A DNA stretch of 64,000 bases from Rhyacophila brunnea. Its lineage: Eukaryota; Arthropoda; Insecta; Trichoptera; Rhyacophilidae. The DNA is taken from NCBI GenBank assembly GCA_022495005.1, contig JAGYXB010000274.1:186001-250000 (forward strand). The letters are read 5' to 3'. Position 1 is the stretch's first letter. Every line of letters begins with the position of its first letter. The notes below the pieces were generated by a model. That model was not told the DNA's origin, ran no database searches, and saw only the letters and a list, made by a program, of their open reading frames with translations. Both the position numbers and the translations under genes were made by a program. Below, one piece after another: positions 22,940 to 33,817 of the stretch.

Positions 22940-23434
22940 TCAAACTCTTAGCCTTTAGACATCTCTCGTGTTGAGGGTCCACGTCTCGCAGCCATACGTG
23001 AGCACGGGTAGCACACATTGGTCGAACACCCTACGCTTAAGACACAATGGTAGGTCACTCTTGAAGATACTATTTAGACGTCCGAAAGCACTCCATCCCA
23101 GCTTTGTTCTTCGAGCAATTTCATCGTGCATGCTTCCGTCTATGGACACCTGCTGGCCGAGATAGACATAACTGCTGACTCGCTCGAGTTGGGTGCCATT
23201 AATATAGATAATCGCAGGGTCCGAAAAACAGTTCTTCATCACTTTTGCCTTTGAGACGTTTATCTTTAGGCCGACCGTTTTACTGACATCCGCGAGTTCT
23301 TGCATTCTACCTTGGAGGTCCTTCGGGTCTTGTGAGAATATACCAATATCATCTGCAAAGCGCAGGTGACTGAGGTGCTCCCCATTAATTGGAACACCTT
23401 TTTCCTCCCAATCAAGTTTCCTAAATCTCTGCAA
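22940..23434 (-). pseudogene. RTE-type LINE reverse transcriptase fragment
   Basis: A 159-codon open stretch on the - strand encodes the reverse-transcriptase palm and thumb. GEHLSHLRFADDIGIFSQ carries the FADD catalytic motif (about residue 28). VGLKINVSKAKVM is the next palm motif, then YVYLGQQVSIDGSMHDEIA, and VLPVLTYGCETWTLN near the end. The N-terminal endonuclease and the fingers are absent, so the copy is 5'-truncated at 23434, as usual for LINEs. Past codon 159 a stop occurs inside what would be the RRLRV motif. The fragment is the best preserved of several from one family in this window. Confidence 0.9.
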
Positions 23435-23649
23435 TATATAGAATGTTACATTCTCAAATCTTGTGTCTTCTTCGTTAAATAAAAGAAATAGTTCTAAATA
23501 AATAATAATAAATTCTGAAAACAGTAATATTCAAACAAATGAACACAAAATTAAAATTGAATCCAAAATATTATGTAAAATGTATTTTAACCTGTGCTAA
23601 AATTTAGCAGGAATTCACAAGCAAACATACCATGTATTTTATACATATA
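23435..23649. other. AT-rich spacer
   Basis: Nothing recognised between the two oppositely oriented LINE fragments. Confidence 0.5.
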
Positions 23650-24140
23650 TTCGAAATGGCTCGCTGAACCACACTGGAATACAGAGCATATGGACGTCTG
23701 AATAGTATCTTCAAATGTCACTTGTGTCTTAAGCGTAAAGTGTTAATCCAATATGTGCTACTAGTGCTCACGTATGCACGTGAGGGATGGGCCCTCAATG
23801 AAACAGAAATCTAAAAATTACGAGTGGTGCGACGGGGCATGGAATGATGCAGATTAGGCATAACGCGGAAGTCCGCGAAAGAAATCAATGTATGAGGAGC
23901 CAGACAAGACTACGCGATGTGATAGAGGTCGCCAAGCAGATTAAATGGCAATGGGCTGGACATATCGCTCGGCGAGTGGAAATGCTATCATACAGTCGTA
24001 CCCAAACGCTCACAGGGACGGGATGGATAGACGGACTCGATAAAGTTCGGTGGATGTACGTAGCAGCAGAGAATTAGGGACCGAGAAGAGTGAAAGGAGC
24101 TAAGGGAGGTCTTTACCCAGCAGTAAATCGACAAATGCTG
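23650..24140 (+). pseudogene. RTE-type LINE C-terminal and 3' region
   Basis: The + strand carries the same family as 22940-23434 but opposite in direction and more decayed. It starts in the segment for AFGRLNSIFK, passes through a changed YGCETW motif (YAREGWALNE), an LRVVRRGME block, RSQTRLRDVIEVAKQIKWQW, AGHIARR and KVRWMYVAAEN, and ends in GAGGTCTTTACCCAGCAGTA. Several frameshifts and stops break it. The WAGHIARR and W-Y-AAE-R segments are typical for the C-terminus of RTE elements. Confidence 0.8.
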
Positions 24141-25834
24141 TCATATAGTGTTACACAAGAAGCAATAAACAACTACAGGGACGTTCTAAAATCCGCTGCA
24201 TAGATGAACTCTTAAATTTCTATAGATTACGTGGCAACGAAGAAGTAGGGACTGATAGAAATGGAAGAAGCTACGCACCAAGTAGTAATGGATTGATCCC
24301 GGATGATATATGTACATATTTGGCGACTTTAGGCGACTGAAAAAGTGCCAATATCTAACTGTATATTTTTAATTTTTCCAGCGGTCGTTAACCATGCATA
24401 ACGCTTATCAAACTGCGGTCCAGTAAAAAAAACCATCGCAAACAACATAGAAACGCAGCATTGCAGAGTTATATCAAAGTTAGGCACTTAGTAGTGTGGA
24501 GCTATATTAAAATGAGAATCGTCAGGTATCCACGAAGTCCGGCGAAGCACGCTCTCTAGTTTTCACTCTCGCTTACTAAAAAGTTGAATTTTATTTTGTT
24601 ATGCGGAGCGACAAAGTGCGCGTCACTCTCGCTTTCGCCGCAGCGCTAATCTGATCTGCGGGGGACCGAACTCGCGAATCGCGGTCCACAATATCAGCTG
24701 TTTAAATACTTACACAATAATTTAAATTTAGAATAAAATCTGTACCTAAGAGCCAGTTTGACGTATGTACGATTTTGCAGAAAATTAGTTAAGAACAGAT
24801 TTTAAATCTTTTAGAGCCACCATTTTATAATAGCACTGTAAAATTATTAAAGTCGGATAGACCAGTGGGTGAAAAATCTTTAAATTGCCCTTTTCTAGAG
24901 TGCTATTTTTTAGACATACAATACATAGAAATATAATATAAAAAAAGTATCAGTTTTACTACTAAACGCACTAGAGATAACATCTCAATATTAAAGGAGA
25001 GATCTTATACGAATAATATCAAAGTCACTTTCAGGTTTCAATTAATCAAATATCATATATATTACATAATTGAGAAACAACTTAAAAACATACCGTGATA
25101 TAATTGCGGATGGGTATGTTTCTTAGGTATTTCCGAATTATATAACTACAGTCAATAAAGAATGTTACATTCTTTGTTGTTATTATTATTCTTAGGTTAA
25201 TAAAAAAAATAGTTTAGTGTTTCAATCATCGACGTAGGTGATATAACTAGGATAATTTTAAAAGAAAAATGACAATATTTAGGTGATCCCTAGAAAAGTC
25301 GATAAATAATAAAATTAATGTATGTAATACAATATTATTTTGTTAAAATTTGTGTTATAAGCCATAGAGATGATTACGAGAATACGTTTATTCAAATTAT
25401 TTACGGAAAGTAATATAAATACTAAATTACATCCATGGCGTACCTACCATTTCAATACACATTTGTATACCGGTATGGATTTATTTAATGTATCATTTAT
25501 TTTTAATATTGATTAAGAGGTATATTTAATTAAAATTTTACAACAGTACAATGAGGCAGTACTAATTTAATTAACCACTGAAGTGACTCTAAAAACGCAC
25601 GAAATATTCAATTTGGTTAATAATAATTATTAATCGATTTGCGACGACATTGAAAGTTTTATTGAATTCGATCATTTCGCAGTTGGATTGTTTGCTGTCT
25701 AAAATAATTGTTTACTTTCAAACTAAAACTAGAGGTCATTATCTTTATTTGTAGTAAAAAATATGTTTTCCGGAAACAAAAACACGCGTAGATTTATAGG
25801 AGAAAAAAGCATTATAAACCTCATCTAATTTGTC
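24141..25834. other. Spacer with a GC-rich patch
   Basis: At 24530-24690 a less AT-rich patch contains GCGGTCC on both sides of it (24415 and 24684) in direct orientation. It may be a decayed hAT-like element but no inverted ends could be matched. The rest is AT-rich spacer. Confidence 0.35.
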
Positions 25835-26035
25835 ACAGCATCATCAACAGCCGGGGTCAACAAACTACTGGATGAAGGCCATCTCTTACTCCATCTACTA
25901 TTCTCGCATTCTAGCTCTTTGCTGCCATGTACTTCTGTCGAATTCGATAAGTTCGTCGATCCAGCAAATTTTAGGATTACCCTATTGACTTTTAGTGCCC
26001 CTTGGATACCCAACACTGAATCACTGTATTTTGTC
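25835..26035 (-). pseudogene. RTE-type LINE 3' end
   Basis: On the - strand, remnants of the C-terminal RWIDD...AAEDRE..WR-type region are followed by GGCCTTCATCCAGTAGTTTG and a GCTGTTGATGATGCTG tail, the usual 3' end. Heavily mutated. Confidence 0.6.
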
Positions 26036-26081
26036 CACTAGTTATCAAATTAATATGTGTTATTATTTTATATTATTAATA

Positions 26082-26462
26082 GGGCAAACTGAGCTTTCTC
26101 CATGACAGTTACTTATTCTGTGACAGGTGAATTTTTTACTATAAAAGCGCAACGAAGGAAGTTTTAAAAATCTGTTACAGAAATAAATAATCCTGTTAAT
26201 GGTACGATATAGGTACTAAGTCAAATATTTTAATAATCGAATATTTAAAAATATTTTCGGCGTTTTTGCCAAATCCCAATACATACATCAACACTTTCGT
26301 CTCGTGTTAATTTATTGACATTTTTATTATTTTTCATCGGAGGGCCATAAAATTTTGTCAATAATTAATTTTCTTAACATCAAGATGTGTAAAAAAGTAC
26401 TTACATTTTTTCTATTGAAAACCCTAAAAAACCGTAGTATCACAGAATAAGCTCAGTTTACC
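26082..26462. mobile_element. Candidate MITE with GGGCAAACTGAGCTT ends
   Basis: The left end GGGCAAACTGAGCTTTC is mirrored at the right end, inverted, GGTAAACTGAGCTTATTCTG. TTATTCTGTGA also appears near both ends (26114 and inverted at 26444). No clean target duplication was found (ATA against TTA). The superfamily is unknown; PIF/Harbinger-like is possible. There is no coding content. Confidence 0.5.
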
Positions 26463-28615
26463 TTACACTTTTAATATTGCATTAAGTGCAAAGGGTTACA
26501 CTTCGAATAGTATATTTACGAAAATGGCTAAACCAAAAATAGGCAGGTACGAGGTATTTTTGTCTCACCAACGTCAAAATGTGTCAATTTTTAAGCATTG
26601 GAAATCGATGTCCCCGCATAATTTTAGGGGTACACTGCAACGATCGGGTTTCAAATGTTGGATGTAATCAAAAGAAGGATTTTGCACGACATATTGTGTT
26701 CCGGTATCCGGATTTCATCAGATAGAATGACACTACAGCAGTGGCACAGCCTTACGGGTTCCGTGGCCTACCATGCAGACGAGAATATAATATTTTCAAA
26801 TACATATTATAAACATAAGTAAATTAAATAATTTCAAACACCTTCCGTTCACTGGTATCGAACGGAAGATTTTTTTTTCAACGGTGACATTGTATTTTCT
26901 ATATTCATTAAATATTTAAAATTAACTAAAGTAGGTCCTGAACGTTATTAATTATTTATTGAAATACTACACAGAAATTCAGTTTATTTTATGCCAGTAT
27001 TGATTTTACAGCAAATCGCTACCTGTGTTTTTTTATGCATTCAAAACGAGACGCATAATTTAATTCACACTATGCATATTAAATAATCTATCAGACGTAT
27101 TGTGTTCCATTATTTATTAACAAAATTCTTGTACATAGAATTTGACGCATTTAAATCGGTTTTAAGATGATTAGATTTAGAATTAGATTCAAAATACATT
27201 TATCGACATATTATATCAATAATTGCGATTATTCCCTTTTGTTATGTATTGGTACTTATTAATTATATTGTATCATTGTAAGCAGGAAAAAATTTAAACA
27301 CGACGTGTCAAGAATACGTCATTCTAAGTTTATCCTTCGTTCTGACAACTGGTCTCGGTTTATACACTGACGCTCATTCAATATTGGTATATTTGAAGGT
27401 TGCAATACACACTAAAGCACGTATATAATGTGTGATTAATGTTCGTACTCACACATTCAAAACTCTGCTTCAAAATGTAGTATAGCCTATCTGAATTATA
27501 TTTATTAATAATCTGTTCGTGATTGTAATACATACAAAACTTTTACAGATAAAATAATTTGTTCTTACTTTACAAGACAAAGAATAAAAAATGGCGAGTT
27601 AATAGGGCAAGCTACAGACGGAAGATGCAACACAAAATGAAAATAGAAACCATACTAATTAATGTCTAAATGTATAATTATAATAAAGATCAAAATGACA
27701 TAAAATTAAATCCAATTAGTGATTAGTGCAACAGAAAAGAATAGTGTTTCTAGACATGTTTCATTCCTGACAAATAATCACCGAAGTAGGGACCTCAAAA
27801 AAGTATTAATACATATTGACCCATCCTTCGATATTTTTCGTACCTAACTATTATTTCCCAATCAAGTTGTACTCGACATAGGTATAGGTATGTATACCAA
27901 AATTTCTTGTTACTGTACATCAGTTCTGTAATATAGTCGATAATTAAAGTGTCGTTTAAATGAAATACAGATAAATAGTAGTTCAACTGTCACATTTAAT
28001 TACTTTATAATAAATAACAAACATAATAATGACAATTTTGCACATTTTTTAGTGACAGCAGCTGTCTCAAATCGTTCACTATCTATTTATCAATCTATCA
28101 AAAACATACTAAATAATATAATATAAAATTCAAGAGTCCAACTTTATACCAATTAAAAAAATGTAAAAAATGTTGATTTCAACTTTGCAAGTTTTTCGTA
28201 GACATTTAAACAGCTCTCGGCGTGCTAATTTTTAGTCTTAAATCAGAAAAACCACTAAAATTCGGCCAGCCGTATTTATAACGTAAAGGAAAAACTTAAA
28301 TTTCTTGAAACAACCATACAGTGTTTCGCGTAGGTCATTGTGTGAGTAATTATAAAACATCATCTTTTTTAATAAGCTATAGAAAGTTTGGTATTTAATT
28401 TTTATCTTTACAATAAATTCAATATTCTGCGAGACTTAAGTTTCCTTAAATTGGAAGAATTCAGTGTTTTTTTTTCCAGAAATTACAGGCTAAAATAATT
28501 GATAAAAAATTGCCAAAACAATAAAGATCATGCAACCTTATCCTTAGGCTTGTTGAACAATAAAAATATTTGCATTCCCATATTACTCAAACACCTAAGC
28601 GCAAGTCCTCTAAAT
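26463..28615. other. AT-rich spacer, nothing firm
   Basis: CAGTGGCACAGCCTTACGGG at 26739 looks like a hAT left end, but no partner end was found. Otherwise nothing recognised. Confidence 0.45.
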
Positions 28616-29301
28616 CAGTGTTTCCCAAAGTTTGGTACGCGTCCCCCCTGGGGTACGGAAAGAGTTTGGTGTGGGTACGCGATGCACCGGGCTTTGGCTG
28701 TACCTGGTGCAACAAGCATTAATACGACATCAATACAACATCCATGCTAGAAGGTTTATCGCATGCCGAAGAAGAGTAATTATTGTTGGAATTAGCTTCT
28801 GACGGATTCTTGAAAAATAAATATAAGGAGTGTACTTTAACATCATTCTGGTTGCAATTGCAACATGTGTATCCAGTTTTAACAGAGAAAATCATGAAAT
28901 ACATCTTGCCTTTTCCAACTTCATGTCTATGTCAAGTTGCTTTTTCAGCATTTGTAGATATTAAGTCAAAAAAAGGAACAGGTTTTTGGATGTGAAACCG
29001 CATCTCAGATTAAAATTAACAACCAGGGAACCAAATTAATTATGATGATTTGTCTCAACATAAACAAATTCATCCTTCTCATTGATTATAATGAATGTCA
29101 TTTATAATATAACTTTTATTTATATTTTATTATGAAAGAATTTTATTTTTCGTTTATTATTTTTTTATAAAGGTACTAAAAAAAGAAAAAAATATATATT
29201 TTGATTGTTATTAAAGTATTTGCAATTTTTTGACGAGGGGTACTCAGTGTTACGAAAATTATAGAAAGTATACACAGATGTTGAAAGTTTGGGAAACATT
29301 G
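28616..29301 (+). mobile_element. hAT element remnant with transposase C-terminus
   Basis: The left end CAGTGTTTCCCAAAGTTTGG is mirrored at the right, inverted, CAATGTTTCCCAAACTTTC. Such ends are typical of hAT elements (Buster/Zaphod-like). The flanks CTCTAAAT and CAAATACC do not form a clear duplication, fitting an old copy. The interior codes on + for the dimerisation region of a hAT transposase. Most of the upstream transposase gene is deleted. Confidence 0.8.
28780..29040 (+). pseudogene. hAT transposase dimerisation-domain remnant
   Basis: The frame starting near 28783 gives FWLQLQHVYPVLTEKIMKYI followed by LPFPTSCLCQVAFSAFVDIK, the pattern of the hAT C-terminal dimerisation domain (FW-L...YP-L...A...LPF-TS-LCE-GFSA...K). 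After a one-base frame change near 28980 the reading continues with LDVKPHLRLKLTT, the family's LR-AL tail. A stop at 28993 in the first frame confirms decay. Similar to ZBED5/Buster-type transposases. No catalytic DDE residues remain. Confidence 0.8.
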
Positions 29302-31208
29302 CAAATACCTGGAAAATTATCCGATTCTTAAAATTGAATGACCATATTTTATGGAAATATGGACAAAGATACGGGAAATAGCGGAAAACATATTGCCAAA
29401 GCTGTAACTATACAACATTGCGATCAAGTAATTTATTAGCCCATCGTAGGGTAAAGGTTTTGTAACTTGTATCATTTTATATAACCTAAAGTATCTGCCT
29501 ACTATAAATGTATTCAATGAATATAGGTAAAATAAAATTATGTACTTAATATAATTTTATTTTTGGGTGTGATTCGTTTAGAGTGATATATTTAATAAAA
29601 GTCTAAAATATATATTGTTTTATCGTTAAATCCCTGTTTTTATGTCCATTGTTGAAAATAATTGTGACTTGTCAAACGTCCTAGTTATGTCTCCCTCGCG
29701 ATACCTGCATTCCACCGTCCGCGTGGTGAATGTATTGAAAGACCCGTAGCACCGTTCACTTTATTAGACCATTGAAAAGTTCCCCCCCCCCCCCTATTCC
29801 GAATTGACCCATGATATTTTCGCTGACGATGAGCATTTCTAAAATATTGTTTTTCTTTGAACGGAAATATTCGTCCCCTTTGCCGTCCATGGAATAGGCT
29901 ATGTATGCGCCTAAACACCTCACCGAAAATGTAACAATATTACGTAAATACACCTATCTTTAAATATGTAGGTAGACATAACTCTAATAATTATAATATT
30001 TCGTATTTGTTGAGAATGTTCTATTGAACTATCTTAGAAATCGGGAGCATCTGTTGTTTGTTCTTTAAATATGCAGAACTGACCTGCCGTAATGTTAATT
30101 GGGAGGGCAATAACTGTGTTCAATAAAATCGCTTCAGATATTGATATATTCCACTTGCGTGATGGTGAGTTTGGGTGGACATTGTTTTATATATTTATAT
30201 AAGTACCTATATATTTTTTTAATATTTTCTACTTATTTACTCATTAAGTGTACCTACTTCCATGCTTCTGTTTAGCCTACTCTTCTAATTACTATGTAAT
30301 TTATATGTAATATTGTTAATAATGACATGTTGTGAAAGTCTTGAATTTATAATTCGTAAAGATCAGTTTATATGTAAAAATACATCAATTTAAAATTTGA
30401 AGTGGACGAAAAAGGTTATTGTCATTATTAAATTAATATAGAAGAAGTTTATTATATATTAATATATTATTTTAGTTATGATACCTATTGTCTTTCCACC
30501 AAGAATTGGCAGTTAACATTATTAATTTAGGTACCTACATTATAAAAAAATTGATAAAAGTTTTCGTAAATCTTCTGCATATTATTTTGTTTGTTTTGTT
30601 TATTTAGCAGACAAAACGCATATTGATAAAAGAAAATGTGGAAGAATAATACATAATAGTTTATGATAATATTAAATCGTCTTTCAATTCGGTTGTATGG
30701 TTTGTTTATCAGATAAACAATGAATAAAGAAAGATTCATTGCTCTCTGACGCAAAGATTCTTGACGAAAATGAAGATGAAAAAAAGCGTGCGAAAGATTT
30801 CAACCGAGCCGTAATAAATTTATCTATCCGTGCAATAATTTCGCATTGACTTCGTAAAATAGAATAAAACCGACGGCCACCAAGTTATGCGCTCCGTCGC
30901 CTACCGATTGTTATACATATAGGTATAATACCACGCGAATAAGGTGGGCGATAAGAATTATTAAGAGCATACTTCAGTGAAACGGCATATAATTTTCAAC
31001 TATAGGTGCGACGAAATTTTGGACTCGCTGGCAATCGGAGAGCGAAAGTCGAGCTGTGAACATGTCAATTTGTTTCGTGATGGCGACGGGGGTATTAATT
31101 CTTAAATTTTGTAAAGATGACTAAAAAACGTTACCCATTTACTTGAAAAAGAAAACATGTCAATGAATATATTATTATTGTTACTAACAGCCTCAAGGGT
31201 TCCGTCGC
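29302..31208. other. Spacer with a C13 run and a possible promoter
   Basis: A run of 13 C lies at 29782-29794. TATGTCTCCCTCGCGATACC near 29684 resembles the right end of the hAT at 2561-3385. Around 30860-31080 the composition is less AT-rich, with TTCAGTGAAACGG (arthropod initiator-like) at about 30974 and an ATG at 31061 opening 20 codons. This could be a promoter with a first exon, but nothing confirms it. Confidence 0.3.
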
Positions 31209-31358
31209 CGTGGCCGGCCCTCCCTCACCCTGCAGCGGTGCTACAAGAGCGACCTACGTGGTGCAGGTCTGACATGGCAGGAGGCGCAAGAGTTGGCGAT
31301 GGACCGAGGGAAGTGGCGCCAACTTGTGCTTGCCCTATGCCCCAATGTTGGGACGTGA
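31209..31358 (+). pseudogene. LINE C-terminal fragment
   Basis: The frame from 31209 reads RGRPSLTLQRCYKSDL, RGAGLTWQEAQELAMDRGKW and RQLVLALCPNVG before a TGA. This R-GRP ... D-R-AGLTW-EAQELA-DR-KWR-LV pattern is the common C-terminus of insect non-LTR retrotransposons (RTE-like). About 50 codons survive and the endonuclease and reverse transcriptase are gone. After the stop comes a GAAGAAGAAGAAGAGG tail, probably the degenerate 3' simple repeat. Confidence 0.75.
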
Positions 31359-32408
31359 CAGGGTGGAAGAAGAAGAAGAGGAATAGAACAATAAACAGAA
31401 CATTAAATGGACGCATGTTGAATTTTTATGACAAAATTATGTTTTGTTCTGCAGACGTCGTTTGCACAATCTTCGCGTCGCGTGGTCACGATCGTTTTAG
31501 ACCGTGCCCCAGCTGAAGTATAGCCTTAAGACCGATAACTAAAAATAATGGGGCTACATCCCGATGGATGTTGGTGCTCATCGGATGATAGAAAATATCT
31601 ATATCACGCAGATTTACACTAAAACATAGGACAACGCAGCATACACCATCATGTGACATTTAGGCCTTATGACGTCATGCGCATAAAAACAGCTACAAAA
31701 ACAGGCATTTTTAGTATACTAATTGTAATAGATTTACCATAGATCCAGCCTTGGTCGACAGTGACAAAGTTCGTTTCACATTGCATTTTTGGCAATTATA
31801 GAACATAAATCTACCTATCATACTATATTTTAAGAATCGTTAGATATAAGACAAACACAAAAAGGTAAATGTATGTATAAGATGTATTTAATACTGACAG
31901 ACACGCTTTTCGACAGGAACTTTTTTTGTTTTTTTGTCACCCATAATGCATAATATATTATGTCACTGGGTCACACCAGTGGAGTAATGCTGTATAATCT
32001 CTAGTCCAGATCAAGAGATCTACACAAATTAATGACCTAACGCAGTCCACCGTTTGGAATTTTGAACTACAACGCATATCCATACCATCTGCAAACATAT
32101 TGCTGTCAATATAATGACGTAAAAATTAGCGCACTTTCATCAATATAACATTCCCGACACGAATCGTCGCTACTTCCACTGAAACACCTTATTTTTTCGC
32201 CTAAACTTGCATTTTGTTAGTATTTTTTCATCCACAGCATAATGAAAAGATCTCTTGAAATCATGTTATGGAGTAATTGCAAATTTAAGTTAGACATGCC
32301 CTCTAAAATCAGGCATAATGCTAATGTATTTGTGTTTTATGTGTATGTTCTATAATATATCGGATGATCTTGATTTTTTTCTAACATACATATTTCTATA
32401 ATATAATA
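31359..32408. other. AT-rich spacer, nothing recognised
   Basis: No gene or repeat end could be supported. Confidence 0.45.
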
Positions 32409-32410
32409 TA

Positions 32411-32672
32411 TCGCACCATCGCTGCCACCAAACTGCCACAATCCAAAAAAACGTCAAACAGAGAAAATCAGCTTTGAAGTTTTTACCTTTCGCATTTTTG
32501 TACTGTGTTTTTGAAATATGTTTATATATTGAATGAAGTTTTGACTTGAATTTGATGACTTAGAGATATGAAATTTTCGGTACATATACTATGAACGATA
32601 GACAATGAAACGTAGTAATTAACTCAAAACACGTAAATTTGGACTTGTGGCGGTTTAGTTGCGAGGGTGCGA
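32411..32672. mobile_element. TA-flanked MITE (262 bp)
   Basis: The left end TCGCACCATCGCTGCCACCA and the inverted right end TCGCACCCTCGCAACTAAAC continue in step to AACTGCCACAATCCAAA / AACCGCCACAAGTCCAAA, giving about 38 bp of imperfect inverted repeat. TA flanks both sides (32409-32410, 32673-32674), which suggests Tc1/mariner-type transposition. No coding content. Confidence 0.7.
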
Positions 32673-32674
32673 TA

Positions 32675-33564
32675 TACACGTCATAATCTGTTGTTTTACT
32701 CTAAATATCTAAATATCGACTTTTGGCAGCAACTCCACGTATGTATCAAAATATTTTAATTATTCTTTTACCTGCTTAATCCTTCTAAAATATCGTAATA
32801 ACAATAGGTAATATATTTATGAGGATTAAATATCTACGACTCAAATTACATACATTACAGGTAACTAACTGGTGAACTAAATAACATTTTAGGAAGACGA
32901 TAGACAATATTAAAAAAACAGTTCAGAAGCAATGTTTTTTTTTTTTAAAGAAGAAGCTTAATATTATGTACATTATCATGTTTTTGGGACAAAATAACTA
33001 GTGTGTAGAGATAGATAGATGTGACTCGAAATAGGATAACATCCGGAGAATAAAATTAAGTACTTTCTGTTTTTATTTAAAATTAATTTTGCAAAATAAA
33101 TGCAAATTCAATTAAATTACCTTGGCGCTTCTGGTGTTAAGCTAAGCGCGATCGGAACATAATAATATTCCGTCACAAGACTTCTCTTCCGCAAGCGCAA
33201 GTGGAAGAAGAAGTAGCGGGACGAAATAGAAAGTGAACGAGCGAATTGTATTTTATAATACGTGACGGTGAGAAAAAAGCTAATGATGCGTGCGCGCTGA
33301 ATGCGCAGGCGCGGCCAAACAGATCGTCATCGGAGACCAACTATTATTTATTATGATGCCATATTGCCGGCTGCAAACAAGTCGTAACCGACTGCACCGC
33401 CACACGTTTTATTATGTTTATTTTATTTTGTTTTTGGTCAGCAAACAATCTATTTCGCAAGACCATTATTGCATTTTTTCATATCGGTAAAACGCACAGC
33501 ATTTTAATCAGTTTTTTTGTTTACGTAGGTACCTATATTATTGTTTCTTCAAATTGTTTAATAT
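32675..33564. other. Spacer with a less AT-rich patch
   Basis: 33140-33330 contains CTCTTCCGCAAGCGCAAGTG and TGCGTGCGCGCTGAATGCGC, unlike the neighbours. CCGTCAC at 33169 and GTGACGG at 33262 form a short inverted pair that might bound a small element. Not resolved. Confidence 0.35.
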
Positions 33565-33575
33565 ATTAAGTATAA

Positions 33576-33806
33576 CACCCACGGTGGCCGCGCGGCATAA
33601 GCGTTGGACTATAAAGCCGTGGGTCCCAGGTTCGAATCCTGGGTCTGGCAAGTACACATATTGTTTTTCAATTTGTGTGTGTCATGGTATGGACCTAACA
33701 GGCTGACATCCATTTCTCGTAATAAAACAAAATCTGTCAATACAAACCTCCACTCTGTGGAGGCCCATATGTTCCTATCAGGATCGTACATGGTCAAAAA
33801 AAAAAA
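33576..33806 (+). mobile_element. tRNA-derived SINE, full length, with target duplication
   Basis: The head starts CACCCACGGTGGCCGCGCGG (A box about 33585-33595) and carries a perfect B box GGTTCGAATCC at 33629-33639. It resembles a tRNA of the Leu/Ser type but lacks a proper acceptor stem. A body of about 120 bases follows, with TATGGACCTAACAGGCTGAC, ATTTCTCGTAATAAAACAAA, a perfect 7-bp hairpin CCTCCACTCTGTGGAGG and a terminal CATGGTC plus A tail. The whole is bounded by an 11-bp direct repeat ATTAAGTATAA (33565-33575 and 33807-33817), the mark of LINE-driven insertion. It is the youngest-looking copy here; others are at 1592, 7424, 47805 and 48222. Confidence 0.92.
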
Positions 33807-33817
33807 ATTAAGTATAA

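Noticed and set aside
31157..31516. 119-codon + strand frame rich in proline and cysteine
   Set aside because: The neighbouring frame (31209-31358) encodes a clear LINE C-terminus, so this one is its out-of-frame shadow.
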